A stretch of 6,709 nucleotides of DNA from Saprospiraceae bacterium (GCA_025455635.1 JALOMF010000234.1:1-6709), one strand, 5' to 3'; shown: positions 1 through 6,696, counted from the first letter of the stretch. Notes: generated by a model from the sequence alone, not told the origin. Numbers and translations: made by a program.

Positions 1-950
1 TTCCCCGGGAAAATGTTCATTCCGTACTCCCGGTTGGTGAAAAAAACGAGCAGCAGCGTAGCCACCCAAAACACGGGCATCGAATAGAGCATGAACACGG
101 TCGTGGTGGCGATTTTGTCGAACGCCTTGCCCCGTTTCACCGCCGACCAAGCCCCAATCGGCACGGCCAGCAGGAAGGCCAGCACGATGGCCGGCAGGCT
201 GACCACCAGCGTCCAGAACAGCGCCGGCTTCACCTTCTGGGCCACGGGCAGCTTCTCCAGCGACACGCCAAAATCACCCCTGAAAAACCGGGTAAGCCAC
301 CGATGGTATTGGTTGTCAAGGCCGTACCAATGCAGGGCAGGCAGCCACAGCTTGCCCGGCGTGGCCTCGGCCCGCATGGTTTCGTAGCTTTTTTTTAGGG
401 TAAAAAACGCAGTGCCGAGCGATGTTGCCAGTGCAGGGGTTTTGCCGAAGGCGGCCTCCAGCTCTTGCAGCCGTGCGCTGATGGCACCGTGCTCGTGCAG
501 CAGGTAAAGCTCCCGCAGCGGCTGCTTGATGGGCGTGGAGGTGGCCCGTTGCAGGCTGTCGGTGAGGCCGAGCAGTTGCAGGTCGAAGCTGCGGATGGCG
601 CCCTGCCACGCCTGTACCTGTGGCCAGTTGCCGTACTGTGCGGTCAGTTTTTCGAGGGCCGTTCTCCGTTGGGCATGCACTATCCGGTACAGCGTGTCGG
701 GGTAGGCAAGTGGGCGCACCGAGCAGTAGAAGGCGGGCCGGTCAATGCCGAGGTCTTTGGCGGCTTGCAGGTAGCTTTTTTCGGCATTGACGAGGTCTTG
801 CGGCGTGGAGTATTTCACGAAGACATCCTCCCCAAGGTACTGCACCACGGGGTCGCCGGGCGAGCACTTGCTCAGGCCGAACGACAGCAAGCTCACCAGC
901 AACAGGGTTGGCGCAAACAGTAGGATTCGCTTGAGGAGGTAAAGGAACAT
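1..950 (-). CDS. Peptide ABC transporter permease, DppB/OppB type (partial, C-terminus beyond left edge)
   Basis: This is an inner-membrane permease subunit of a dipeptide/oligopeptide importer. The frame is open from the ATG at 950-948 to the edge, giving 316 residues. Seen: N-terminus MFLYLLKR followed by a first membrane helix (about 8-27) and then SPGDPV (30-34), the classic DppB opening. RGDFGVS starts at residue 224, membrane helices lie at about 245-266 and 283-305, and SMPVFW is at 290-295, all typical of BPD_transp_1 permeases. The EAA loop and later helices are missing. In E. coli DppB (from memory) the GDLGIS motif lies near residue 76, so about 145 extra, mostly helical and charged residues sit in the first periplasmic loop. 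The usual LGLDxP...QYxxW element is split around this insert (LGIDRP at 67-72, YGLDNQYHRW at 209-218). I believe such inserts are common in Bacteroidota. The start has no Shine-Dalgarno sequence. It lies 96 bp after the substrate-binding protein and is probably co-transcribed with it. Confidence 0.9.
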   Translation of the reverse strand, partial: MFLYLLKRILLFAPTLLLVSLLSFGLSKCSPGDPVVQYLGEDVFVKYSTPQDLVNAEKSYLQAAKDLGIDRPAFYCSVRPLAYPDTLYRIVHAQRRTALEKLTAQYGNWPQVQAWQGAIRSFDLQLLGLTDSLQRATSTPIKQPLRELYLLHEHGAISARLQELEAAFGKTPALATSLGTAFFTLKKSYETMRAEATPGKLWLPALHWYGLDNQYHRWLTRFFRGDFGVSLEKLPVAQKVKPALFWTLVVSLPAIVLAFLLAVPIGAWSAVKRGKAFDKIATTTVFMLYSMPVFWVATLLLVFFTNREYGMNIFPG

Positions 951-956
951 TGCTGG

Positions 957-1048
957 GATTGTTTGATTGTTTGATTGTTTGATTGCTGGATTGTTGCCCG
1001 CTTGCGAAAGCAATCACAACAATCCAACAATCTAGCAATCCAACCATC
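957..1048. repeat. Inverted array of GATTGTTT-like octamer repeats between transporter genes
   Basis: Five head-to-tail octamers lie at 957-996: GATTGTTT three times, then GATTGCTG and GATTGTTG. A 20-nt loop (997-1016) follows, then four octamers in inverse orientation at 1017-1048: CAACAATC twice, TAGCAATC and CAACCATC. Positions 965-996 match the reverse complement of 1017-1048 at 27 of 32 positions, giving a long imperfect stem that can slip in 8-nt steps. The loop holds a small GCTT/AAGC hairpin (1000-1011). The array fills nearly all of the 96-bp gap between the substrate-binding protein and the permease, and its last octamer overlaps the former's stop codon by two bases. No T tract follows on the minus strand, so it does not look like an intrinsic terminator. 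Confidence 0.9.
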
Positions 1049-2804
1049 ACTCCTTCAGTTTCAGGTGTTGCAACGACACCCCGAAGCGGGTGACCACTGG
1101 CTCGAACCGCTGGTGCAGCACGGTGCGGGCCTGCGGACTGAACAGGAAGATGAACGGCTGCTCGTCGTAAATCAGCTGCTGGAGCTGCACGTAGAGCTTG
1201 TTGCGGCTGGCCTCGTCCGTGGCGTCCTGAATGCCCTCGATGATGGCGTCCGATTCGGCGTTGCCAAAGCGGGAGTAGTTGCTGCCGCCGGGCTGGGCAC
1301 TGTCGGTATGCCAGAACTGCTTGGGGTCGTCGGGCACGGGCTGGCCGCCTGCGCCATTGGCCGCCAGCTCAAAGTCGCCATTGCGGATTTTGTCCAGCTG
1401 CGCCTTCCGTTCCAAGCCCACGGGTTCTATCTCGATGCCTATTTTCTGGGCGTTGCTTTTCAGCAGCAGCCCGTAGTTTTCGCCGAAGGGGCTGCCCGCC
1501 GTGAAGAGGTATTGCAGTTTCAGTTCGGTCAGTTTCCCATCAATGGTTTTGTCCACGATGCCATTGCCGTTGCTATCCTTCCAGCCAGCCTCAGCGAGCA
1601 GTTTGCGGGCCTCGTCGAGGTTCATCGCGATGGGCTTCAGCGACTTGTCGTAGTATTTTTTTTCGGGTGAAAATGGGCCTACCGCTCGTTCGGCCAAGCC
1701 GCTGTACAGGTCTTTTATCACCATATCCATGTCAATGGAGTGGGCCAGTGCCCGGCGCACCCGCTTGTCGGCGAGCTTGGGATTGCGGGTTTGCATGGCC
1801 GTGTAGAAGATGGAGTAGGTGGCCGGGGTCAGGAAATTGTAGATTTTTTGAACGAAATCCACCTTGCGCAGCTCCATGAACTGCGTGGCGTCCACTTCGG
1901 TGGCCAAGTCCACGCTCTCGTCCTTGATGGCTGCGATGGTGGCCACTTGGTCTTCTATCGGTATGAAAATGATGGTGTCGGGGAAGGCTTGCAGCAGGCG
2001 GTAATTGTTGGCCAGTTTCTCGCCCCACCAGTTTTGTTTTTTTGCCAAAACGACCCGCTGGTTGTCCACCCATTCCACCAGTTGGTAGGGGCCGGAGCCG
2101 GAGACGGTCTCCCTTGCGATTTTCGGGGAGTTGTAAAAGTCGGCGAACTGCTGGAGCGCCGGGTCGTTGGCCAATGCCGCTGCTTTGGCGGGGTCGGCCA
2201 AGTCTTTCAGGCTGAACTTCTCCATGAGGCCCGTGGGGTCGTACACGTGCGCAGGCAGCACGGGCAGGTTGGAGATGCCCTCCATGTTCAGGAAGTATTT
2301 TTTGTTCATGAAGATGGTGAAACGCTTGGGGTTTGCTTCGTCCACCTGCACTTCCCGCACGTTTTCTATGTAGGGTAAAAAGCGCTGGGTGGGCATCTTC
2401 GGGTTGAAAAGCGCCTTGAAAACAAAGGCGTAGTCCTTGCCCGTCACGGGCTTGCCATCGTCCCAAACGGCGTCGGCATGAATCTCATACGTGAAGGATT
2501 GGCCGCCAGCATACTCGCCTTCGGTGATGTCCTGCGCCATTGGTGGCACGGTGATGAGCTGCGGCACCAGTTCCAGTTTTTCATAGTCAAAGTTCATGGG
2601 GCACTGGAACACGAGGTCGAAGGCGGCGTGCTCGTTGTTGGAGCGGTAGAGCAGCGGGTTCAGGGTGGTGATGGCCGACGATTGGCGCACCCGGAGCGTG
2701 TTGTCGTTGCGCTTCCAAGGGGTGTCCGGCTTGTCATTTCCGCAGGAAAAAAGGAAGAGGGCGGCCATGATGGCCAAGGGCAGGTGAATACTCGTTTTTT
2801 TCAT
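1047..2804 (-). CDS. Peptide ABC transporter substrate-binding lipoprotein (SBP family 5)
   Basis: This is an extracytoplasmic solute-binding protein of the DppA/OppA type (SBP_bac_5), a 585-residue predicted lipoprotein that would hand peptides to the downstream permease. I chose the ATG at 2804 because it gives MKKTSIHLP, a hydrophobic signal and a lipobox ending LFLFSC with the lipidated Cys at 21. The frame stays open for 50 codons upstream (to 2954), but those residues are basic, unlike a signal, and contain the promoter. Family signatures: the strand NTLRVRQSSAITTLNP (35-50), VWDDGKPVTGKDYAFVFKAL (113-132), GSGPYQLVEW (236-245) with QNWWGE (257-262), RRALAHSIDMDMVI (350-363), LDEARKLLAEAGW (396-408), and DSNGNGIVD (410-418), a calcium-loop-like segment usual in this family. 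No Shine-Dalgarno is present; the leader is A-rich. Substrate is inferred only at family level; nickel, heme or oligosaccharide binders share the fold. Confidence 0.93.
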   Translation of the reverse strand: MKKTSIHLPLAIMAALFLFSCGNDKPDTPWKRNDNTLRVRQSSAITTLNPLLYRSNNEHAAFDLVFQCPMNFDYEKLELVPQLITVPPMAQDITEGEYAGGQSFTYEIHADAVWDDGKPVTGKDYAFVFKALFNPKMPTQRFLPYIENVREVQVDEANPKRFTIFMNKKYFLNMEGISNLPVLPAHVYDPTGLMEKFSLKDLADPAKAAALANDPALQQFADFYNSPKIARETVSGSGPYQLVEWVDNQRVVLAKKQNWWGEKLANNYRLLQAFPDTIIFIPIEDQVATIAAIKDESVDLATEVDATQFMELRKVDFVQKIYNFLTPATYSIFYTAMQTRNPKLADKRVRRALAHSIDMDMVIKDLYSGLAERAVGPFSPEKKYYDKSLKPIAMNLDEARKLLAEAGWKDSNGNGIVDKTIDGKLTELKLQYLFTAGSPFGENYGLLLKSNAQKIGIEIEPVGLERKAQLDKIRNGDFELAANGAGGQPVPDDPKQFWHTDSAQPGGSNYSRFGNAESDAIIEGIQDATDEASRNKLYVQLQQLIYDEQPFIFLFSPQARTVLHQRFEPVVTRFGVSLQHLKLKE

Positions 2805-2856
2805 CGTGATTTCTTTTTGACCCACAGCGGAGCTGTACCGCAATGGTTTTGAAGCC

Positions 2857-2886
2857 CGAAGATATATGAAATTTGGGACAGACAAA
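2857..2886 (-). promoter_or_regulatory. Bacteroidota-type promoter for the substrate-binding protein gene
   Basis: On the minus strand, TTTG (2886-2883) is followed by an 18-nt spacer and TATCTTCG (2864-2857). This matches the Bacteroidota sigma pattern of a -33 TTTG and a -7 TAnnTTTG at 7 of 8 positions of the -7 box. Spacing and -7 variant are the same as in the tRNA-Ala promoter at 6325-6354. A start near 2850 would leave a leader of about 45 nt before the ATG at 2804, which also supports that start over the upstream in-frame ATG at 2954. Confidence 0.6.
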
Positions 2887-2897
2887 TAACGGATGCA

Positions 2898-2938
2898 TTG
2901 CCTTTGGGCGAAGTCCCGGCAAGGTTTTTTTCTTTTTT
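2898..2938 (+). terminator. Possible intrinsic terminator hairpin, read on the + strand
   Basis: TTGCC (2898-2902) pairs with GGCAA (2918-2922) and GGG (2906-2908) with CCC (2915-2917) around a CGAAGT loop, with a 3-nt bulge. A T-rich tract follows at 2925-2938 on the + strand. No + strand gene precedes it, so it could stop antisense transcription or be fortuitous. Read on the minus strand, the hairpin lies between the DUF4919 gene and the next promoter but has no T tract. Confidence 0.3.
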
Positions 2939-2961
2939 GGCTTTGCTTGCGCAAAACGGTG

Positions 2962-3654
2962 TCAGCCTTTCTTCTTCAGGGATTGCTGGAAGCCCCGGCC
3001 CAGCGGCAGCTCCACGTTGAAATAATAGGTTGGCGTCATGGTCTTGTCGCCGTCTTTGCTGCATTTTACGATGTGGTAGCGCTGGCCGTCCTTTGTTACC
3101 AGCGACGGGGTTTGGGCGACAAAGCCCAGTTTGTCCACCACCAGTTCCACGTCCCGCAGGCTGGCCACCACAAAGGCTTGCTCAAAGGACTCGCCCGTGC
3201 CGCTTTTCAGTGGTACATCGAGCAGTTGGTAGTATTTGTGGTAGGTGTCCACGGTGGCGGTGCTGTCTTCCATGAGCCAGCAGGTGTAGCCCCGCTCCAG
3301 CCAGGCGGCCAGCGAGCCAGGGTTTTTCTTCAAAAAATTGTCGCAGAGCGTGAGCGCCTCCGGGTAGCGGTCACGGCGGGCGAGGGCGTTCATGGCGTCG
3401 AGTATGCGCTCTTCTTGCAGGGGGTTGTAGCTGGGTCGCATCGCACTGCCGTAGTAGATTGTGGCCAAGTCCCGGTTGGTGAGGCTAGGGTCACCTGCCA
3501 GCAGCCGCTCGCCGAGGCGGTCATGCAGCGTCGTGTCGGCCTTGAGCCGCCCTTCCATCACTTCGAGGGTTTCGCCATACACGGTTTGTGCCGTTGTTTG
3601 CGAAGCGGAGAAAAAACTGAGGCCGAGGGCAAGTAGCAGGCAGGTGTTTTTCAT
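2962..3654 (-). CDS. DUF4919-like exported protein
   Basis: A 230-residue exported protein that I place in the DUF4919 family, which is typical of Bacteroidota and has no known function. Seen: a signal peptide MKNTCLLLALGLSFFSAS with a probable cleavage near TAQ (21-23) and no lipobox, so a soluble periplasmic location is likely. The IYYGSAMRPSYNP segment (66-78) matches the conserved YYG...F/M.P.YNP region. A TPR-like pair of helices follows (about 82-140, including RYPEALTLCDNFLKKNPGS). Then come SGTGESFEQAFVVAS (151-165) and a C-terminal strand region with TYYFNVELPLGRG (209-221), resembling the family's ending. An ATG three codons upstream (3663) is an equally possible start; I prefer 3654 because MKN opens a conventional signal peptide. 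It lies 157 bp from the transporter operon, which has its own promoter. Family assignment is from pattern memory. Confidence 0.8.
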   Translation of the reverse strand: MKNTCLLLALGLSFFSASQTTAQTVYGETLEVMEGRLKADTTLHDRLGERLLAGDPSLTNRDLATIYYGSAMRPSYNPLQEERILDAMNALARRDRYPEALTLCDNFLKKNPGSLAAWLERGYTCWLMEDSTATVDTYHKYYQLLDVPLKSGTGESFEQAFVVASLRDVELVVDKLGFVAQTPSLVTKDGQRYHIVKCSKDGDKTMTPTYYFNVELPLGRGFQQSLKKKG

Positions 3655-3679
3655 CAGAACCATGTTCGTTTTTTTGCTG

Positions 3680-3687
3680 CAAAGGTA
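3680..3687 (-). promoter_or_regulatory. Candidate -7 element (TACCTTTG) for the DUF4919 gene
   Basis: Minus-strand TACCTTTG is a perfect match to the Bacteroidota -7 consensus TAnnTTTG. It lies 16 bp upstream of the ATG at 3663, or 25 bp upstream of the ATG at 3654. I find no TTTG at the expected -33 distance, so only half the promoter is supported. The implied leader is very short and favours the downstream ATG. Confidence 0.4.
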
Positions 3688-3732
3688 CGAGCTGCAACGA
3701 ACGCTGTTAGCCTTGAAAAAAGTATGGGGCTG

Positions 3733-6039
3733 TCACTTGATGAGCAAAATCTTTGCTACGGCCACCAGTGGGTCGTTGGTGTTGTTGTTGGTGGCATACA
3801 CGAGGTAAACCCCCGTGTTGGCCCGGCGGCCCTTGTAGTCACGGCCATCCCAGATGGCCTGGCCGCCCAGCGCTTCGGTTTCATAGACCAGTTGGCCGCT
3901 CACGTCCGTGATTTTCACGGTCGAGTCTTCGGCCAGGCCACTGATGGCGATAGGCCCGTCGTAGTCCTCCCGCACGGGGTTTGGAAAAACGAGCGCCCCA
4001 CTGTGGAAGCCCTTGGCAGCGGTGGCCTCGGCCCGGTAGGAGATGAGGCCCCGCAGTGTGCCGATGTACACTTCGCCCGTAGCGTCGTCGAAGTCAATGT
4101 CGGTGATGGTATTGTCGAAAAGTGGGCTGTTTTCGGCGGTGAAACGGGCCAGCTGCTCCCCACCGTCTGGCGACATGACGAAGATGCCTGCGCCAGTGCC
4201 GAACCACTTCCGGTTGGCACCATCGGCGGCGATGGCCCGCACCTCGATTTCTTCGAGCAGGTTGGCGCCGAAGCCGTCCACCTCCACGAAGGGGCGGCTG
4301 CCGGGGCACCCGCCGCTGAAGGGGTCGCATTGGAACACCGCTGCGCCCAGCTTGGTGCCTACCCACACGCTGCCGTCCCGGTCCACTTCGATGCTGGTGA
4401 CCTCGTTGGTGGGCAGCACGGAGTTGGAGGAGTTGAGCACCACGCAGCGGTTGTCGGCGTTGCTGACGAGGTCTTCGCCTTCGTCAAAGACGATGACGCC
4501 GGTGCTGTTGCCGGATGAAATGAGCCATTTGTAGCCAAGTGCGTCCACCACGACACGGTGAATTTGGTCGTCGGTGGTGCAATCTAGTGCAAAGCTGTGC
4601 CATTCGCCCTCGCTGGTAAGAACGGCCAAGGGCTTGGGTGCGTTGTGGTTGCACATCCAGAGGTTGTTTTGGGCATCGAAGGCGAGGCCCGTCACCCTTG
4701 CACGGCTTCCGTCCCCTTGAGCGCCTTGCAGTGAGGAGTTGTTTTCGTCAAAAACCTCGTACGCCTGCGTCGTGGGGTCGTAGCTGACCAAGGCGTCCAA
4801 GTATGCTGCTGCGTAAACCTTGCCGTTGGTCGGGTGCGTCTTCACATCCATGAAGTCGGTGATGCCGCTGAGTTCGGGCCTGTTCTTGGTGCTGTGAAAA
4901 TCCCATTCCCCTTTGTCAAAAGAAAAGAACCCGTCTGAGCGGAACACGGCACTGAAGGTCACGTCAACGCCACCAGCGGCCACCCAGACCTTGCCATTGG
5001 CGGCGTCAATTTGATAGGTGTTAATGGTGTGCGGGCTGTTGACTTCAAAAGAGGCGCAGCCAGCGCCTTTGTTCTGAAAGTAAAAATTGCGCAGCTCGTC
5101 GGCATACCAGAAATTGCCTTCCTCGTCCTCGATGGCATACCTTGGGAAAATCAAGCAATCGCTGCCGAGTCGGTTGCGGGTGTGGTCGGCGGCAAAGGAA
5201 TACACCTTTCCCTTGCAAGCGGGGCCACAGTAAAACCCGGCCATCAAATGCTTGCCTTCCGAAGTCAGGAAACTAAGGTCCAGGGAATCGGCATGGAAGA
5301 GGTAGGTGGCCGTGTCGCCGTTGAACGTGTAGAGGCTGTCGTTGACGTCGAGGTAGAGTTGGTTGTTGAAAAGCGTCATGGCGTCCGACTCGAAGGATTG
5401 TGGCAGTCCTTTTGTGCCATTGAGCCATTCCCAAGTTGAGAAGTCATTGATGTTAAGTGCCCCGTCGGGGTCGGCGGTGTACAGCCCGTCTTCGGTCGCA
5501 GCGTAGATTTTCCCATCGAACAGGCGCACCGAGCGCACTTCCACGGGCGATTTGATGGTGTTGGGGAAAATGCCCTGCTTCAGATTCAGCGTGGTGATGC
5601 CGTAGTTGGCGGCGAGGTAGGCGATGGAGTCGTCGGCCATGTACACGTCGAAGACTTTTTTGGCACCAAGAAACGGGGCATCGGCAATGGCGGGCAGCGT
5701 GAGGATGCCATCTTCGGTCACGAGGTCAATTTCGCTGTCGTCATAGACGACAAGTAGGGTTTTGCTGCCTTCGTTGTATTTCACGAGGCTTACGCCTACA
5801 TCACTGAGGCCCTCGACTTTGGTCATGCGCCTCACAGAGCGCTCCTGTTTGTCCACTTCCAAAATGGCAAAACGGGTGGCGTAGTAAATCTTTTCCGCAC
5901 TTTGGGTCACATACAGCCCGTTGCTGAATGGTAGGTGGGATTTCCATTGGCCGATGGCTAGGTCGGACTGTCCGAAAGCATTCACTGCCAAGAACACGAG
6001 GAAGGCTATCAGCGAAGGGCGGTTGTGCGTTTTTTTCAT
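3733..6039 (-). CDS. porZ: T9SS PorZ-family double beta-propeller protein
   Basis: PorZ is a surface component of the type IX secretion system attachment complex (with PorU, PorV and PorQ); in Porphyromonas gingivalis it binds anionic LPS for cargo attachment. This product is 768 residues, against about 776 in P. gingivalis. Seen: signal peptide 1-24 (MKKTHNRPSL...AFGQ); the PorZ-like N-terminus IGQWKSHLPFSNGLYVTQS (29-47); VEGLSDVGVSLVKYN (75-89), a family hallmark; and propeller blades with ATEDGLYT (181-188), DRDGSVWVGT (553-562), NRKWFGTGAGIF (609-620) and GEVYIGTLRGLISY (655-668). The C-terminal type A sorting domain runs from VFPNPV (684-689) through ITDVSGQLVY (710-719) and NTGVYLVY (741-748) to AKILLIK at the end. 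I chose the ATG at 6039 for its clean signal peptide; the in-frame ATG at 6057 adds six residues. Nine cysteines lie after the signal peptide, including C271/C275 and C571/C578. No other T9SS gene is visible nearby. Confidence 0.88.
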   Translation of the reverse strand: MKKTHNRPSLIAFLVFLAVNAFGQSDLAIGQWKSHLPFSNGLYVTQSAEKIYYATRFAILEVDKQERSVRRMTKVEGLSDVGVSLVKYNEGSKTLLVVYDDSEIDLVTEDGILTLPAIADAPFLGAKKVFDVYMADDSIAYLAANYGITTLNLKQGIFPNTIKSPVEVRSVRLFDGKIYAATEDGLYTADPDGALNINDFSTWEWLNGTKGLPQSFESDAMTLFNNQLYLDVNDSLYTFNGDTATYLFHADSLDLSFLTSEGKHLMAGFYCGPACKGKVYSFAADHTRNRLGSDCLIFPRYAIEDEEGNFWYADELRNFYFQNKGAGCASFEVNSPHTINTYQIDAANGKVWVAAGGVDVTFSAVFRSDGFFSFDKGEWDFHSTKNRPELSGITDFMDVKTHPTNGKVYAAAYLDALVSYDPTTQAYEVFDENNSSLQGAQGDGSRARVTGLAFDAQNNLWMCNHNAPKPLAVLTSEGEWHSFALDCTTDDQIHRVVVDALGYKWLISSGNSTGVIVFDEGEDLVSNADNRCVVLNSSNSVLPTNEVTSIEVDRDGSVWVGTKLGAAVFQCDPFSGGCPGSRPFVEVDGFGANLLEEIEVRAIAADGANRKWFGTGAGIFVMSPDGGEQLARFTAENSPLFDNTITDIDFDDATGEVYIGTLRGLISYRAEATAAKGFHSGALVFPNPVREDYDGPIAISGLAEDSTVKITDVSGQLVYETEALGGQAIWDGRDYKGRRANTGVYLVYATNNNTNDPLVAVAKILLIK

Positions 6040-6083
6040 AAAACAGTTGGAGTGCATTGATGCGTGAGGATAAAACAGGGCTG

Positions 6084-6091
6084 CAAATTTA
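6084..6091 (-). promoter_or_regulatory. Candidate -7 element (TAAATTTG) upstream of porZ
   Basis: Minus-strand TAAATTTG is a perfect TAnnTTTG box, 44 bp upstream of the chosen porZ start (6039). A TTTG lies only 9 bp upstream of it (6104-6101), too close for a -33 element, and the usual distance holds only T-rich sequence. The box sits after the tRNA terminator, which fits separate transcription of porZ. Confidence 0.4.
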
Positions 6092-6167
6092 TTATTGTTT
6101 CAAAGGATGGTGTTAAAAAAGCGGCAGCCTAGCCCGTTTTGGCAAGTTGTTGCATTTCCAAATGTTC

Positions 6168-6201
6168 AAAAAAAAAGCCGTTGCGACATCGCAACGGCTT
6201 T
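6168..6201 (-). terminator. Strong intrinsic terminator of the tRNA-Ala transcript
   Basis: Positions 6174-6185 and 6190-6201 form a perfect 12-bp GC-rich stem (core GCCGTTGC/GCAACGGC) with a 4-nt loop. On the minus strand it is followed at once by nine T (6176-6168). It starts 9 nt beyond the tRNA 3' end and separates the tRNA unit from porZ. Confidence 0.92.
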
Positions 6202-6207
6202 GAGTTA

Positions 6208-6283
<76 letters not shown>

Positions 6284-6324
6284 TTTTTTTAGGATGCCAA
6301 ACGACCGTTTATCGTTAGCGGGTG

Positions 6325-6354
6325 CGAAAATACGATTTTTCTGAAAAACACAAA
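6325..6354 (-). promoter_or_regulatory. Promoter of tRNA-Ala(GGC)
   Basis: On the minus strand TTTG (6354-6351), an 18-nt spacer and TATTTTCG (6332-6325) form a Bacteroidota-type -33/-7 pair. Spacer length and TTCG-ending -7 box equal those at 2857-2886. Transcription starting near 6319 would give about 35 nt of 5' leader for RNase P to remove. In the duplicate copy both boxes are altered (TATT at 6628-6625 and TGATTTCG at 6606-6599). Confidence 0.65.
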
Positions 6355-6481
6355 CGATAGGCTAAAAAAAATCCTCACTCGGATGGCTGGGCGGGCGGCT
6401 CTCCTGCTCTTTTTTCGGGCGGGCCAACCCCCAAAACGACAAAAGCCCCTGCACAACGCAAATGCTACTTTTTTTGGAAAT

Positions 6482-6558
6482 TGGAGAATACCGGAGTCGA
6501 ACCGGTGACCTTCCCGGCTGGCCAGTCGGGACGCCCTAGCCAGCAGAGCTAATCCCCC
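6482..6558 (-). pseudogene. Degenerate tRNA-Ala copy with replaced anticodon arm
   Basis: The acceptor stem, variable loop and T arm are identical to the intact tRNA-Ala (the last 30 nt are unchanged, G3:U70 and A73 included). Three features argue against a normal tRNA. It is 77 nt, not 74. A14, which should pair with U8, is T. The anticodon arm is TCCCG, loop ACTGGCCAGC, CGGGA, so the loop is 10 nt instead of 7. All five stem pairs differ from the intact copy yet pairing is complete, and U33-GGC can still be read in the loop. Its promoter boxes are altered and no clear terminator follows, only A-rich sequence at 6472-6478. A pseudogene is most likely; a tRNA-like RNA with a non-decoding role is the alternative. 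Confidence 0.75.
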
Positions 6559-6696
6559 TTTTTTCGGAAGCCAAACGACCGTTTGCCGTTGGCGGGTGCG
6601 AAATCACGATTTTTCTGAAAAATAAATACGGTAGGCAAAAAAAACTCATTCCGACGGCTGAGGTGGGCGGCTCTCCTGCTCTTTTTTCAGGCGGCC
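6482..6696 (-). repeat. Direct duplication, unit 2 (gene tail, altered promoter, degenerate tRNA)
   Basis: This 215-bp partner of 6210-6424 is shifted by 272 bp. Perfectly shared blocks include the tRNA T arm/acceptor half, GCCAAACGACCGTTT downstream of the promoter, and a 24-nt block around 6665-6688 inside the coding tail. Differences concentrate in the anticodon arm, the promoter boxes and third codon positions of the coding tail. Confidence 0.85.

Noticed and set aside
389..396. Run of eight A on the minus strand inside the permease, a possible slippage or frameshift site
   Set aside because: The same frame holds recognisable permease sequence on both sides of the run, so no frameshift is needed; no slippery heptamer with a downstream structure was evident.
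957..1048. CRISPR array
   Set aside because: The units are contiguous 8-nt repeats without spacers and occur in two opposite orientations.
316..1050. Minus-strand frames at 316-609 and 742-1050 that could be read as separate small proteins
   Set aside because: Both are out of frame with the permease, whose single frame carries the first membrane helix, SPGDPV, RGDFG and the following helices without interruption. The second one also translates the octamer repeat.
2805..2954. A 50-residue N-terminal extension of the substrate-binding protein (ATG at 2954)
   Set aside because: The extension is basic, precedes a complete signal peptide with lipobox, and would put the promoter inside the coding sequence.
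3724..4518. Long + strand open reading frame opposite the porZ gene, with similar ones at 975-1670, 1740-2378 and 2893-3636
   Set aside because: They lie antisense to well-supported genes, have compositions expected from the opposite strand of GC-rich coding sequence, and show no recognisable domains or start signals.
6425..6481. Terminator for the degenerate tRNA
   Set aside because: On the minus strand only weak pairings (AAAAG/CTTTT with a 3-bp inner stem) are possible and there is no clean hairpin with a T run, unlike the terminator at 6168-6201.
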